From positions 104,613-168,612 of the forward strand of contig JAPOPC010000072.1 in the NCBI GenBank assembly GCA_026713105.1: DNA of 64,000 nt. The letters run 5' to 3'. Below, piece by piece: positions 26,612-35,459 of this stretch. The stretch's first letter is position 1. Every line of letters starts with the position of its first letter. Source of the stretch: Acidimicrobiaceae bacterium. Lineage in GTDB: Bacteria > Actinomycetota > Acidimicrobiia > Acidimicrobiales > Poriferisodalaceae. The notes below the pieces were generated by a model. It saw only the letters and a list, made by a program, of their open reading frames with translations, searched no databases and was not told the origin of the DNA. Position numbers and translations under genes: made by a program.

Positions 26612-27556
26612 ATGCTGAAGCTCGCGGCACAGCGGCTGGTCGCGCTCGTCCCCCTGCTGTTCATCGTCTCGCTGCTGACGTTCTCGATCACCGACCTGCT
26701 CCCGGGAAACCCCGCCGAGCTCATCGTTGGTGACGACGCCACACAGGAGCAGGTCGACCTGGTGCATGAGCGGCTCGGCCTCGACCAGCCGTGGCCCCAG
26801 CGGTATTGGGACTGGTTGACCAATGCGCTCGGGGGCGACTTGGGGACGTCGTTCTTCAACAGCGTCGAAGTGACCGATGCGGTGCTGCTGCGCCTGCCGG
26901 TGACGCTGTCGTTGACGCTGGCGGCTGTAGTGGTGGCGCTCTTCATCGGCATCGGCGCGGGTCTCATTGCGGCGCTGCGACCGGGCGGCTGGACCGACCG
27001 GGCCGCCACGGCGGGCGCCACCGTCGGCCAAGCGCTGCCGAACTTCTGGCTCGCACTGATCCTGGCCGTTGTCTTCGCGGTGAAGATCCGGTGGTTCCCA
27101 GCGACCGGGTACACCCCGCTCACCGAGTCGCCAGGCGCATGGCTGCGCAGCATCACCTTGCCGGCCATCGCCCTTGGGGTGGGTGCCGCCGCGATCCTCG
27201 CCCGCCAGACACGCAGTGCCATGGTCGGCGTCTTGCAGACGGACTATGTCCGTGCGGCCCGCGCGCAGGGCCTCAGTGCTCGGCGTGTCGTGCTGAAGCA
27301 CGCGCTGAAGAACGCCATGTTGCCCGTCGTCACCGTGCTGGCATTCCAGGTCACTGTGCTGCTGGGCGGCGCGATCATCGTCGAACAGGTTTTCGCGGTG
27401 AACGGGCTCGGCTCGCTCGCAGTCACCGCCGTGCGCCGACAGGACGTGCCGCTGGTCCAGGGCGTCGTCATCATCTCGGTGATCGTCGTGGTGCTCGTAC
27501 AGCTCGCGACCGATCTGCTGTACGGCTACCTCAACCCGAAGGCCCGGCCCTCATGA
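26612..27556 (+). CDS. ABC transporter permease (DppB/OppB type)
   Basis: 314 residues and about six membrane helices. It has the family N-terminus LKLAAQRLVALVPLLFIVSLLTF, the Pro/Gly-rich first periplasmic loop ending in WPQRYWDWL, and the EAA-type coupling loop DYVRAARAQGLS ahead of VVLKHALKNAMLPV. Its stop overlaps the next start as ATGA (27553-27556). It forms the membrane channel with the following permease-ATPase fusion. Confidence 0.95.
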   Translation: MLKLAAQRLVALVPLLFIVSLLTFSITDLLPGNPAELIVGDDATQEQVDLVHERLGLDQPWPQRYWDWLTNALGGDLGTSFFNSVEVTDAVLLRLPVTLSLTLAAVVVALFIGIGAGLIAALRPGGWTDRAATAGATVGQALPNFWLALILAVVFAVKIRWFPATGYTPLTESPGAWLRSITLPAIALGVGAAAILARQTRSAMVGVLQTDYVRAARAQGLSARRVVLKHALKNAMLPVVTVLAFQVTVLLGGAIIVEQVFAVNGLGSLAVTAVRRQDVPLVQGVVIISVIVVVLVQLATDLLYGYLNPKARPS

Positions 27557-29550
27557 CGCTCGTCTCGCCCGATTCGGGTCCCGGGGCTCCACCCGCCTCA
27601 CGCCCGGGGGCTGGCGCGGCGAGCGACCTACTGGGCTCGCGACAGCGGTTCGCGCGGCGCTTCTTCGCAAAGCGTGCCGTGATCCCCGCTTCGCTCATTG
27701 TGCTGGCCGTCTTGGTAGCCGGGATCTTCGCGCCGTGGCTTGCTCCCTACGACCCGCTCGATCAGAGCCTGCTCGACACGATGCAGGGTCCGTCTTGGGA
27801 GCACTGGCTAGGAACCGACGATCTCGGCCGGGACGTGTTGAGCCGCCTGATCTTCGGGGCTCGCATCGTGCTGATCGCCGTTGCCCAAGCGATGACGGTC
27901 GCCGTGGTCATCGGTGTGCCGATCGGGTTGTTCATCGGCTACATGGGCGGTTGGTGGGACCGCATCGTGATGCGAGTCGTCGAAGCCGTCATCTCGGTGC
28001 CCGGAATCATGGTGGTCATCGTGATCATCACGGTGCTCGGCACTGGTCTCACGAAAGCGATGATCGCGCTGGGCCTGCTGTTCTCGACGGCCTTCCTCCG
28101 ACTCGCCCGCGGCCTCGTCATCGCGGAGCGCGAGGAGCTCTACGTGCGAGCCGCACGTGTCGTCGGTGCCGGCACGGGTCGCATCGTGCGCAAGCAGATA
28201 CTGCCCAACATTGCAGCGCCGCTCATCGTGCAGTTCACCTTGACGACGGCCGCTGTCTTGCTGGCCGAAGCCGGTTTGAGCTTCTTGGGTCTCGCAGTGC
28301 AGCCGCCCGACGCCAGCTGGGGGACGATGCTGACGACCGCGTCGCGGTTCATCAACCTGCACCCCTGGCTGGCCCTGCCGCCGGGCATCGCCATCGCGCT
28401 GGTTGTGCTCGCCGTGAATCTGCTCGGTGACGCCATACGCGATTCGATCGGACGCGGCGTCGGCGAGACCGCCACCCTACGGCCCGCTGCACGAGACTTC
28501 TCCGCGGCCGGCACCGGCGCGGACGGTGCACCGGCAAGCCAGCGGGAGCGAACTGGGGTGCCGTCGGATGCGGCGCTGGTCATCTCATCGCTCGACGTGC
28601 AGTTCCCGTCGCCCCGCGGGGTTCCCTTGACCGTCGTCAGCGACGTGTCGCTCCATGTACGGCCGGGTGAGACGCTCGGCCTCGTCGGTGAGTCGGGCTG
28701 CGGCAAGAGCGTGACCGCCATGGCGGTGCTGGGCCTCGTGCCCGAACCCGGGGCAGCAACCGCCGAGGCGATCCTGGTCGGGGGTCAGGACGTGGCTGCG
28801 ATGTCGCGCCGGGACCTTCAGCACATTCGAGGCACACAAGCGGCGGCAATCTTCCAAGACCCCACCACAAGCCTGAATCCGGCCTTCCGGATCGGCGACC
28901 AGCTTTCGGAGATCTTGCGCATCAAACGGGGCATGACTCGTAAGGCTTCACGCAGGCGCGCTGTCGAGCTCTTGGAGATGGTGGGGATACCGGATGCGGC
29001 GGCCCGTGCCCGAGCTTTCCCCCACGAGCTCTCCGGCGGCATGGCGCAGCGTGTCGCCATCGCGCGGGCACTGTCGTGCGAACCGAAGCTGCTGATCGCC
29101 GATGAGCCGACGACGGCGCTCGATGTAACGGTCCAAGCGGAGGTTCTGGCCCTGTTGCGTGACCTGCAACGCGAACTCGGCATGGGGATGCTGTTCATCA
29201 CCCATGACCTCGCCGTCGTCGCGGACATCTGCGACCGGGCGGCGGTGATGTACGCCGGCGAGATCGTGGAGGAAGCCGAAGTCACCGAGCTGTTCGCGAA
29301 CCCGCGCCATCCCTACACCGAGGGCCTGCTGGGAGCGGTACCCCAAGCCGCTCACCGCGGGACGGCCCTGCGGGCGATACCGGGCGTGGTGCCGCAGCCG
29401 GGCGAGTGGCCGACCGGCTGCCGCTTTGCGCCGCGTTGTCCCTACTCCACCACGCAATGCACTGCTGCGCCGGTGGAGATCGACGTGCAGCACGCACACC
29501 AAGCTCGCTGCGTGCGTGCGGCCGAGCTCACTCTGGACGGCGCCGAATGA
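27553..29550 (+). CDS. ABC transporter permease-ATPase fusion (DppC + DppD)
   Basis: 665 residues that join two normally separate subunits. Residues about 1-300 are a DppC permease: RRFFAKRAVIPASLIVLAVL, LGTDDLGRDVLSRL, EAA loop YVRAARVVGAG. A linker of about 35 residues leads to a DppD ATPase (about 340-660): Walker A GESGCGKSVT, Q-loop FQDPTTSLNP, signature LSGGMAQRVAIARAL, Walker B LLIADEPTTALDV, H-loop THDL, and a Cys-rich oligopeptide-ABC C-terminal motif (GCRFAPRCPY). Such fusions occur in actinobacteria. Both junctions with neighbours are ATGA overlaps. Confidence 0.93.
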   Translation: MTLVSPDSGPGAPPASRPGAGAASDLLGSRQRFARRFFAKRAVIPASLIVLAVLVAGIFAPWLAPYDPLDQSLLDTMQGPSWEHWLGTDDLGRDVLSRLIFGARIVLIAVAQAMTVAVVIGVPIGLFIGYMGGWWDRIVMRVVEAVISVPGIMVVIVIITVLGTGLTKAMIALGLLFSTAFLRLARGLVIAEREELYVRAARVVGAGTGRIVRKQILPNIAAPLIVQFTLTTAAVLLAEAGLSFLGLAVQPPDASWGTMLTTASRFINLHPWLALPPGIAIALVVLAVNLLGDAIRDSIGRGVGETATLRPAARDFSAAGTGADGAPASQRERTGVPSDAALVISSLDVQFPSPRGVPLTVVSDVSLHVRPGETLGLVGESGCGKSVTAMAVLGLVPEPGAATAEAILVGGQDVAAMSRRDLQHIRGTQAAAIFQDPTTSLNPAFRIGDQLSEILRIKRGMTRKASRRRAVELLEMVGIPDAAARARAFPHELSGGMAQRVAIARALSCEPKLLIADEPTTALDVTVQAEVLALLRDLQRELGMGMLFITHDLAVVADICDRAAVMYAGEIVEEAEVTELFANPRHPYTEGLLGAVPQAAHRGTALRAIPGVVPQPGEWPTGCRFAPRCPYSTTQCTAAPVEIDVQHAHQARCVRAAELTLDGAE

Positions 29551-30557
29551 GCAGCACTGAACCTCTGCTCGCCGTCGGGGACCTGTTTGTCACCTACCGG
29601 AGTCCTCGCAGCCTCTTTCACCTCGCCGCGGTCGACATCCACGCGGTCAACGGTGTGAGCTTTGACATAGTGCAGGGCCAGACACTGGGTCTCGTCGGCG
29701 AATCCGGTTCGGGGAAATCGAGCACCGGCAACACCATCTTGGGCATGGTGCAGGCCGAGTCCGGCTCCGTGCGATTCGACGGCATCGACCTGACTGAGCT
29801 GGAAGGGAAATATCCCCCCGAGATCCGGCGCGACATTCAGGCCGTCTTCCAGGACCCGGCCTCGTCGCTGAACCCCTCGATGGTCATCGCGGACATCGTG
29901 GGCGAGCCGCTCGACATCCACAAGAACCTCGACAAGGCGGCCCGACTGGCGGCATGCGAGGAACTGCTGGAGCTCGTCGGACTCTCCCGTGAGCATCTCG
30001 AACGCAAGCCGCACGAATTCTCGGGCGGGCAGCGCCAGCGCATCGCCATCGCGAGAGCTCTGGCGCTCCGTCCGCGCCTGCTGATCCTGGACGAGCCGGT
30101 AAGCGCCCTCGACGTATCCACCCAGAGCCAGGTGATCAATCTTCTCGAAGAACTCCAGGAACAACTCGGGCTGACCTACCTGCTGATCGCGCACGATCTG
30201 GCCGTAGTGCACCACGCCAGCGACCGCATCGCAGTGATGTACCTCGGCAGCATCGTCGAGGAGGGCCCTGCTGAGGAGCTGTACGCCGAGCCGGCGCATC
30301 CCTACACCCAGGCGCTGCTGGCCGCGGTGCCGGTGGCGAACCCGGTTCGCCAGCGCGAACGGCGCTCGGGCGGCCGCAGGAGCTACGGGGAGATTCCCAG
30401 CCCGCTCAACCTCCCCTCGGGCTGCCCGTACCGCACTCGTTGCCCGCACGCGCACGACGCGTGCATGGAGGAGCGGCCCCCGATGTTCGACCTAGGCAAC
30501 GATCGGCGCGTGGCGTGCGTGCTCTACGCCGGCGACAGCAAGGAGATCATCAGATGA
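29547..30557 (+). CDS. ABC transporter ATPase (DppF/OppF type)
   Basis: 336 residues from ATG 29547, which overlaps the fusion gene stop. Motifs: Walker A GESGSGKSST, Q-loop FQDPASSLNPS, signature FSGGQRQRIAIARAL, Walker B LLILDEPVSALDV, H-loop AHDL, and the C-terminal GCPYRTRCPHAHDAC that marks oligopeptide-type ATPases. The N-terminus before Walker A includes SLFHLAAVDIHAVNGVSF. It is the second nucleotide-binding subunit and pairs with the ATPase half of the fusion. Confidence 0.95.
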   Translation: MSSTEPLLAVGDLFVTYRSPRSLFHLAAVDIHAVNGVSFDIVQGQTLGLVGESGSGKSSTGNTILGMVQAESGSVRFDGIDLTELEGKYPPEIRRDIQAVFQDPASSLNPSMVIADIVGEPLDIHKNLDKAARLAACEELLELVGLSREHLERKPHEFSGGQRQRIAIARALALRPRLLILDEPVSALDVSTQSQVINLLEELQEQLGLTYLLIAHDLAVVHHASDRIAVMYLGSIVEEGPAEELYAEPAHPYTQALLAAVPVANPVRQRERRSGGRRSYGEIPSPLNLPSGCPYRTRCPHAHDACMEERPPMFDLGNDRRVACVLYAGDSKEIIR

Positions 30558-31537
30558 ACGCTGACGCGCCGGGGGCCTACGCGGGCACCGGTCCATGCAC
30601 GGTCGGAATGGTCGAACACCTCACGGTGACCGACGAGCACCGTGACCGCGAGATCGAGCTCACCTGCCGCTACCCGACCGCGGGCGGCCCCCACAGACTG
30701 CTCGTGTGGTGCCACGGGCTGGGCGGCTCACGCCATCGCAGCCGCGGCTTGGCCGAATTGTGGGCCAGCCACGGATTCGTCGTCGTCCAGCCGACGTTTG
30801 TGGACTCGATCGAGCACGTCGCGCGAGACCATCCCGAGTTGGGGCTCGAACCGCACCACATCCACAACAACGGATGGATCACGGTGCCCGAAGTTTTCGA
30901 CTTCATGATTCGCAACCTTCTCCAGCCTCCGTGGTGGCTGGCGCGTGTCGCCGATGTGGGGACGGTGCTGGACCAGGCACCCACGCTGCTTGACGGCGTT
31001 GCTGACTTCGCCGGATCCGTCGACGGCGACTGGGTCGGCGTCGGCGGTCACTCCTTCGGCGCTTACACCAGCCAGCTGTTCGCCGGGGTCACGATCGACC
31101 TGCCGGGCGAGGGGCCCACGTCGTTCCGCGACGACCGGGTGGGTGCTGTGGTGATCGCCAGCGGCCAGGGCCGCAACCAGCAGGGCCTGCGGGACGGCTC
31201 GTGGGACACGGTGGCGTGCCCGTTACTCAACATCACCGGCAGCGAGGACATGGGAGCAACTACCGACGATCCGAATTGGAAGCGTGAGCCGTTCCTGTTC
31301 GCACCACCCGGCGACAAGTACGAAGCCTGGATGGAGGGCGCCGACCACGGGCTAGGAGGGATCGGCGGGAACTTCCCGAATTTCGCTGAGAACGAGCACC
31401 AGCGGAACATCGTCCAACAGACGACGCTGGCGTTCTGGCGGGCCTACATCGCCGGAGATGGCGACGCAATGGCGTGGCTCAACTCTGATTTGCCGAACGA
31501 ATTCGGTTCGCCGATCCTGTCGTTCGAGCGGAGATGA
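30554..31537 (+). CDS. Alpha/beta hydrolase (dienelactone hydrolase / PAF-acetylhydrolase-like)
   Basis: 327 residues from ATG 30554, with a textbook Shine-Dalgarno (AAGGAGAT) and an ATGA overlap with the ATPase gene. The oxyanion-hole region is LVWCHGLGGSRHRS and the nucleophile elbow VGGHSFGAY (GHSFG); an acid in the NITGSEDMG strand and His in EGADHGLG complete a plausible triad. There is no signal peptide, so it is cytoplasmic. Operon placement suggests it acts on what the transporter imports, for example an ester or amide, which is inference. Confidence 0.8.
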   Translation: MNADAPGAYAGTGPCTVGMVEHLTVTDEHRDREIELTCRYPTAGGPHRLLVWCHGLGGSRHRSRGLAELWASHGFVVVQPTFVDSIEHVARDHPELGLEPHHIHNNGWITVPEVFDFMIRNLLQPPWWLARVADVGTVLDQAPTLLDGVADFAGSVDGDWVGVGGHSFGAYTSQLFAGVTIDLPGEGPTSFRDDRVGAVVIASGQGRNQQGLRDGSWDTVACPLLNITGSEDMGATTDDPNWKREPFLFAPPGDKYEAWMEGADHGLGGIGGNFPNFAENEHQRNIVQQTTLAFWRAYIAGDGDAMAWLNSDLPNEFGSPILSFERR

Positions 31538-31556
31538 CCGCCTGACTCGGCAGGAG

Positions 31557-32621
31557 CTACATAACGTCGGCAGCCAGCTCGTGGAGCGGCACCAGCGGCC
31601 GGGTGCCCACGTGGGAGATGACCTCGGCGGCTGCCGCCGAGCCCAGTCGTCCGCATAGCTCGAGGTCATAACCGTTCGCGAGGCCGTACAGCACACCGGC
31701 CGCATACAGATCGCCCGCACCGGTGCGGTCGATCACCTCATCGACCGGCTCGACCGGAACGTTCACGATCTCGTCGGGAGTGACGAGCACGGCGCCTGCG
31801 GCCGAGAGCGTGACAGATGCGATGTCCACGCGGCCCTGCACCTCGCCGAGCGCTTCGTCGAGATCATCGGTGTCGTACAGCGCCTTGAGCTCAGCCGCGT
31901 TCGCGAACAGGACGTCGGTGCAACGGTCGACCAAGTCGATGAACTCGCGCCGGTGGCGCTCGACGCAGAACGAATCCGACAAGCTGAGCGCGACCTGGCA
32001 GTCGTTGCCAGGTGCGGCGCAGTGCTCTGCCACCTCGCGCAGTGCCGCTCGGGCGGCCGTCGGATCCCAGAGATAGCCCTCCAGCAACACGGTGCGGGCA
32101 CGGCCCACCATGTCCCAGTCCACATCGGCTGGAGCAAACCCGGCCGAAGCACCCAGGTACGTGCTCATCGTTCGCTCGCTGTCGGGTGTGATGACCACCG
32201 TGCAGCGCCCGGTCGGGTCATCACGCGGCGCTCTCGCGGTGGACTGGAATACGCCGTGAGCAGCCATGTCGGCGACGAACAGATCGCCGAGCCCGTCCGC
32301 GCAGACTCGCCCCATGTATCCGGCGCGCCCGCCGAGCGCAGCGATGCCGAGCATGGTGTTGGCCACCGAGCCGCCGGGGGTCATCTCGTCGGCGCCGCCG
32401 AGCAATTCCACCATCGCGGCAAGCTCGGTCGCTCGCTGGGTGTCCACGAGCGTCATGGCCCCCTTGACAATGCCCAGGCCGTCGACGACGGCGTCATCGG
32501 CGCGCAGCAGCACATCCACCATGGCATTGCCGATGCCGACCACATCCAGCGCGTCCTCATCGACAGCGGCATCGGGTGCATTGCCGATGCCGACCACATC
32601 CAGAACATCCCCTGGCTCCAC
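31557..32621 (-). CDS. PfkB family carbohydrate/nucleoside kinase (adenosine-kinase-like)
   Basis: 354 residues from GTG 32621. Ribokinase fold: N-terminal LDVVGIGNAMVDVLL, sugar-binding GGSVANTMLGIAALGG, the second PfkB signature DRTGAGDLYAAGVLYG with the catalytic Asp, and ELAADVM at the C-terminus. Bacterial relatives with GIGNAxVDV act as adenosine kinases or similar. The N-terminus is odd: LDVVGIGNA occurs twice, 18 residues apart, from a 54-bp offset duplication. A shorter start after the first copy cannot be excluded. Convergent with the hydrolase gene (19 bp gap). Confidence 0.83.
   Translation of the reverse strand: MEPGDVLDVVGIGNAPDAAVDEDALDVVGIGNAMVDVLLRADDAVVDGLGIVKGAMTLVDTQRATELAAMVELLGGADEMTPGGSVANTMLGIAALGGRAGYMGRVCADGLGDLFVADMAAHGVFQSTARAPRDDPTGRCTVVITPDSERTMSTYLGASAGFAPADVDWDMVGRARTVLLEGYLWDPTAARAALREVAEHCAAPGNDCQVALSLSDSFCVERHRREFIDLVDRCTDVLFANAAELKALYDTDDLDEALGEVQGRVDIASVTLSAAGAVLVTPDEIVNVPVEPVDEVIDRTGAGDLYAAGVLYGLANGYDLELCGRLGSAAAAEVISHVGTRPLVPLHELAADVM
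32524..32603. repeat. Direct repeat at the 5' end of the PfkB kinase gene
   Basis: A 26-bp sequence occurs identically at 32524-32549 and 32578-32603 with a 54-bp period. It duplicates the first beta strand motif LDVVGIGNA in frame. Confidence 0.85.
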
Positions 32622-32685
32622 GCCCGTGGGCTTAGCACCTCGACTGAACCGTTCGCACGATCTGTGTGGGATCGGAAGGCGTCGG

Positions 32686-32691
32686 TAGTGT
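32686..32691 (+). promoter_or_regulatory. Putative -10 box (TAGTGT) of pepN
   Basis: TANNNT hexamer 7 nt upstream of GTG 32699, consistent with a leaderless transcript and used here to choose the start. Confidence 0.5.
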
Positions 32692-32698
32692 GCGCGCC

Positions 32699-35302
32699 GT
32701 GACATTTCTGACTGATGGCTCGCCCGATGCCAACCCGTACCGGCTGCCACGAGATGTACTGCCGAGTCGCTATGACATCGTCATGGAGCCCGACCTCGCC
32801 GAGGCCCGCTTTGTCGGGGAGGTTGTGATCTCGGCAACGGTGCAGGCGCCCGTCGACAGCATCATGCTCAATGCCGCCGATCTGGACTGCAGCGTGGCAA
32901 CGCTGCAGCAGAACGGGTCCGCGATTGCCGCCGAAGTGACGTTCGACGCCGAAACCGAGCGGATGGCGCTGCGTCCCGCCGACGGCCGCCGGCTCGAACC
33001 CGGTGAACTCCAGATCAGCTGCAGTTTCGCGGGCGAGCTGAACGATCAGCTCCGCGGCTTCTACCGGTCCACCTTCGTCGACGAGGACGGCGAGGTGCGC
33101 ACGATCGCCACCACCCAGTTCGAGTCCACCAACGCCCGGCGAGCGTTCCCGTGCTTCGACGAGCCCGACTTCAAGGCCGTCTTCGGCGTCACGATGATCG
33201 TGCCTGCCGATCTCATGGCGGTCAGCTGCTCCGAGGTGGTGTCGTCGGAAATCTTGGCCGACGGCCGGCGTCGCGACACGTTCGCCGACACCATGGAGAT
33301 GTCGACCTACCTGATGGCGTTCATCGTCGGTGATCTCGAAGCCACCGTGCCAGTCGATGTCGACGGCGTGCCGCTGCGGATCGTTCACGTGCGAGGCAAG
33401 TCGGCACTGACCGGGTTCGGTCTGGAAGCTGGGGCCTTCGCGCTCGCATGGCTGGTCGACTATTACGGCATCGGGTACCCGGGCACCAAGGTGGACCTCA
33501 TCGCCGTGCCGGACTTTGCATTCGGTGCCATGGAGAACATGGGCGCCATCACCTTTCGCGAGACGCTGCTGCTGGCCGACCCCGACAAGGCCACCACCGC
33601 TGAGCTGCTGCGCATTGTCGATGTCGTGGCGCACGAACTTGCGCACATGTGGTTCGGCAATCTCGTGACGATGGACTGGTGGAATGGCATCTGGCTGAAG
33701 GAGGCTTTCGCGACCTTCATGCAGGTGGCTACCACCGATGCCTTCCGGCCGGAGTGGAAGCGCTGGGACGAGTTCTCGATCGAGCGGGGAGCGGCGTTCG
33801 ACGTGGACGCGCTGAGCACCACCCGTCCCGTCGAGTACGAGGTGGTCTCCCCGGCCGATGCCGAGGGCATGTACGACGTGCTGACGTACGAGAAGGGCGC
33901 GGCAGTCGTACGGATGCTCGAGCAGTTCCTCGGCCCCGACCGTTTCGCAGCGGGCGTGCAGCACTACTTGGAGCGCCACAGCTACGCCAACACCACCACG
34001 ACCGATCTGTGGGATGCCCTCGAGACCTCCAGCGGCGAGCCGGTGCGGTCGGTCATGGACGGCTGGATCTTCACGCGCGGCTACCCGATCGTGTCGGTCG
34101 AACCGCATCACGACGGCCTGAGGATTGCACAGCATCGCTTCGTCTACGGATCCGGAGATTCCGCTGGCGCTGAGGCACCCGATGCTGCGATCTGGAGCGT
34201 GCCGGTCATGGTGCGGGCCCGGCTGGTCGATGGCAGCACCGTCGAGCGGCAACTTCTGCTCACCGATGCCTCGGCGGCGTTGGATCTGGGCGGCTCTGTG
34301 GAATGGGCCATCGTCAACTCGGGCGGGCACGGCTACTACCGGGTGCGCTATAGCGCAGAGCTGCTCGCCGCCGTGGCACGGCAGGCGTTGGAGGTGCTCG
34401 AACCCATCGAGCGATACGGGCTCGTGGACGACACCTACGCCGCCGTTGTGGCTGGCGATGCCAGCGCCGCCGAATTCATCGGGCTGGTGACCGACTTGGG
34501 CTCCGAGACCGACCTGCACGTGTGGCAGCGGATGATCTGGGGGCTCAAGGGACTGCACGCGATCGCCGAACCGGCCGGGCGCGATGCGCTGGCTGTGCTC
34601 ATCCGGGACCTAGCGACGACGGCGCTGGGCGTGCTCGGCTTCGAGCCCCAGCCCGGTGAACCCGATCTGGAGCGGGAGCTGCGCGGCGTGCTCTTCGAGG
34701 CGGCCGGGGGCCGTGGACGTGACGAGCTGGTCCGGGCCCGCGCTCGGGAGCTCTTCGAGGAGGCCGTTGGCAACAGCGCCGCTGTCGAGCCGAATCTGGC
34801 CGCAGCGGTCGTACAGGTCGCAGCAGCTGCCGGCGACGAGACCGACTACGAACAGATGCTGGAGCTGTACCGGTCGGCTGACACACCGCAGAGCGAACTG
34901 CGATACCTGCAGTCGCTGCTGCTGTTTGACGACCGCGGACTGTTCGAGCGGACGCTCGAATTGTTCGCAGCCGAAGTCCGCACCCAGAACGCCCCGTACC
35001 TGCTCGGCGCCGCCATGACCCACCTCGACCACGGCCCGCTGGCGTGGGCCTTCATCCGGGATCGATGGGACGAGCTGACCGATCGTTTCCCCCAGAATTC
35101 CATTTCGCGCATGGTCGGCGGTATCCGAGGGATGCACACCCGTGAGCTGGCCACCGAGGTCGAAGAGTTCCTCTCCGAGCACGAAGTGCCACAGGGGGCG
35201 CTGACGGTGGCCCAGCACGTCGAGAAGATGTGGGTCAACGTGCGACTGCGCGAGCGTGAGGGCGCACGCATCGGCCAAGCGGCCGCGGCACCGACGTCAT
35301 GA
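32699..35302 (+). CDS. pepN: Aminopeptidase N (M1 family)
   Basis: 867-residue zinc metallopeptidase that removes N-terminal residues from peptides in the cytoplasm. Motifs: FPCFDEPDFKAVF, exopeptidase motif GAMENMGAITFRE, zinc site HELAHMWFGN with the second ligand in WLKEAFATFM, and the catalytic Tyr region. The C-terminal ERAP1-like helical domain spans about 500-860. Length matches actinobacterial PepN. Starts at GTG 32666 and 32690 are also open; the TAGTGT box argues for 32699. Confidence 0.95.
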   Translation: MTFLTDGSPDANPYRLPRDVLPSRYDIVMEPDLAEARFVGEVVISATVQAPVDSIMLNAADLDCSVATLQQNGSAIAAEVTFDAETERMALRPADGRRLEPGELQISCSFAGELNDQLRGFYRSTFVDEDGEVRTIATTQFESTNARRAFPCFDEPDFKAVFGVTMIVPADLMAVSCSEVVSSEILADGRRRDTFADTMEMSTYLMAFIVGDLEATVPVDVDGVPLRIVHVRGKSALTGFGLEAGAFALAWLVDYYGIGYPGTKVDLIAVPDFAFGAMENMGAITFRETLLLADPDKATTAELLRIVDVVAHELAHMWFGNLVTMDWWNGIWLKEAFATFMQVATTDAFRPEWKRWDEFSIERGAAFDVDALSTTRPVEYEVVSPADAEGMYDVLTYEKGAAVVRMLEQFLGPDRFAAGVQHYLERHSYANTTTTDLWDALETSSGEPVRSVMDGWIFTRGYPIVSVEPHHDGLRIAQHRFVYGSGDSAGAEAPDAAIWSVPVMVRARLVDGSTVERQLLLTDASAALDLGGSVEWAIVNSGGHGYYRVRYSAELLAAVARQALEVLEPIERYGLVDDTYAAVVAGDASAAEFIGLVTDLGSETDLHVWQRMIWGLKGLHAIAEPAGRDALAVLIRDLATTALGVLGFEPQPGEPDLERELRGVLFEAAGGRGRDELVRARARELFEEAVGNSAAVEPNLAAAVVQVAAAAGDETDYEQMLELYRSADTPQSELRYLQSLLLFDDRGLFERTLELFAAEVRTQNAPYLLGAAMTHLDHGPLAWAFIRDRWDELTDRFPQNSISRMVGGIRGMHTRELATEVEEFLSEHEVPQGALTVAQHVEKMWVNVRLREREGARIGQAAAAPTS

Positions 35303-35330
35303 GCCCGGCCGCATCGCCGGGCTGCAGCTG

Positions 35331-35459
35331 ATGTTCGGCCGCCCGCCCCGGCGACCGATGCGGCCCGGAGATGAGCTGTGGCTGTCGTTGCGCGCGCTTG
35401 CGGCCGCTGGAGCGCTGATTGCCGTGGTGATCTACTGGGCGCTGGTCATCGTGGACTAG
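35331..35459 (+). CDS. Small single-span membrane protein (42 aa)
   Basis: MFGRPPRRPMRPGDELWLSL begins a 42-residue product with a basic Pro/Arg-rich head and one predicted C-terminal transmembrane helix (about 20-40: ALAAAGALIAVVIYWALVIV). It starts 28 bp after pepN and overlaps the end of the convergent ctaG-type gene by 14 bp. No homologue recognised. The codon pattern looks coding, but with so short a frame this is a tentative call. Confidence 0.45.
   Translation: MFGRPPRRPMRPGDELWLSLRALAAAGALIAVVIYWALVIVD

Noticed and set aside
32453..34558. A 701-codon minus-strand frame
   Set aside because: It is antisense to pepN, whose zinc and GAMEN motifs are intact; low-complexity shadow translation.
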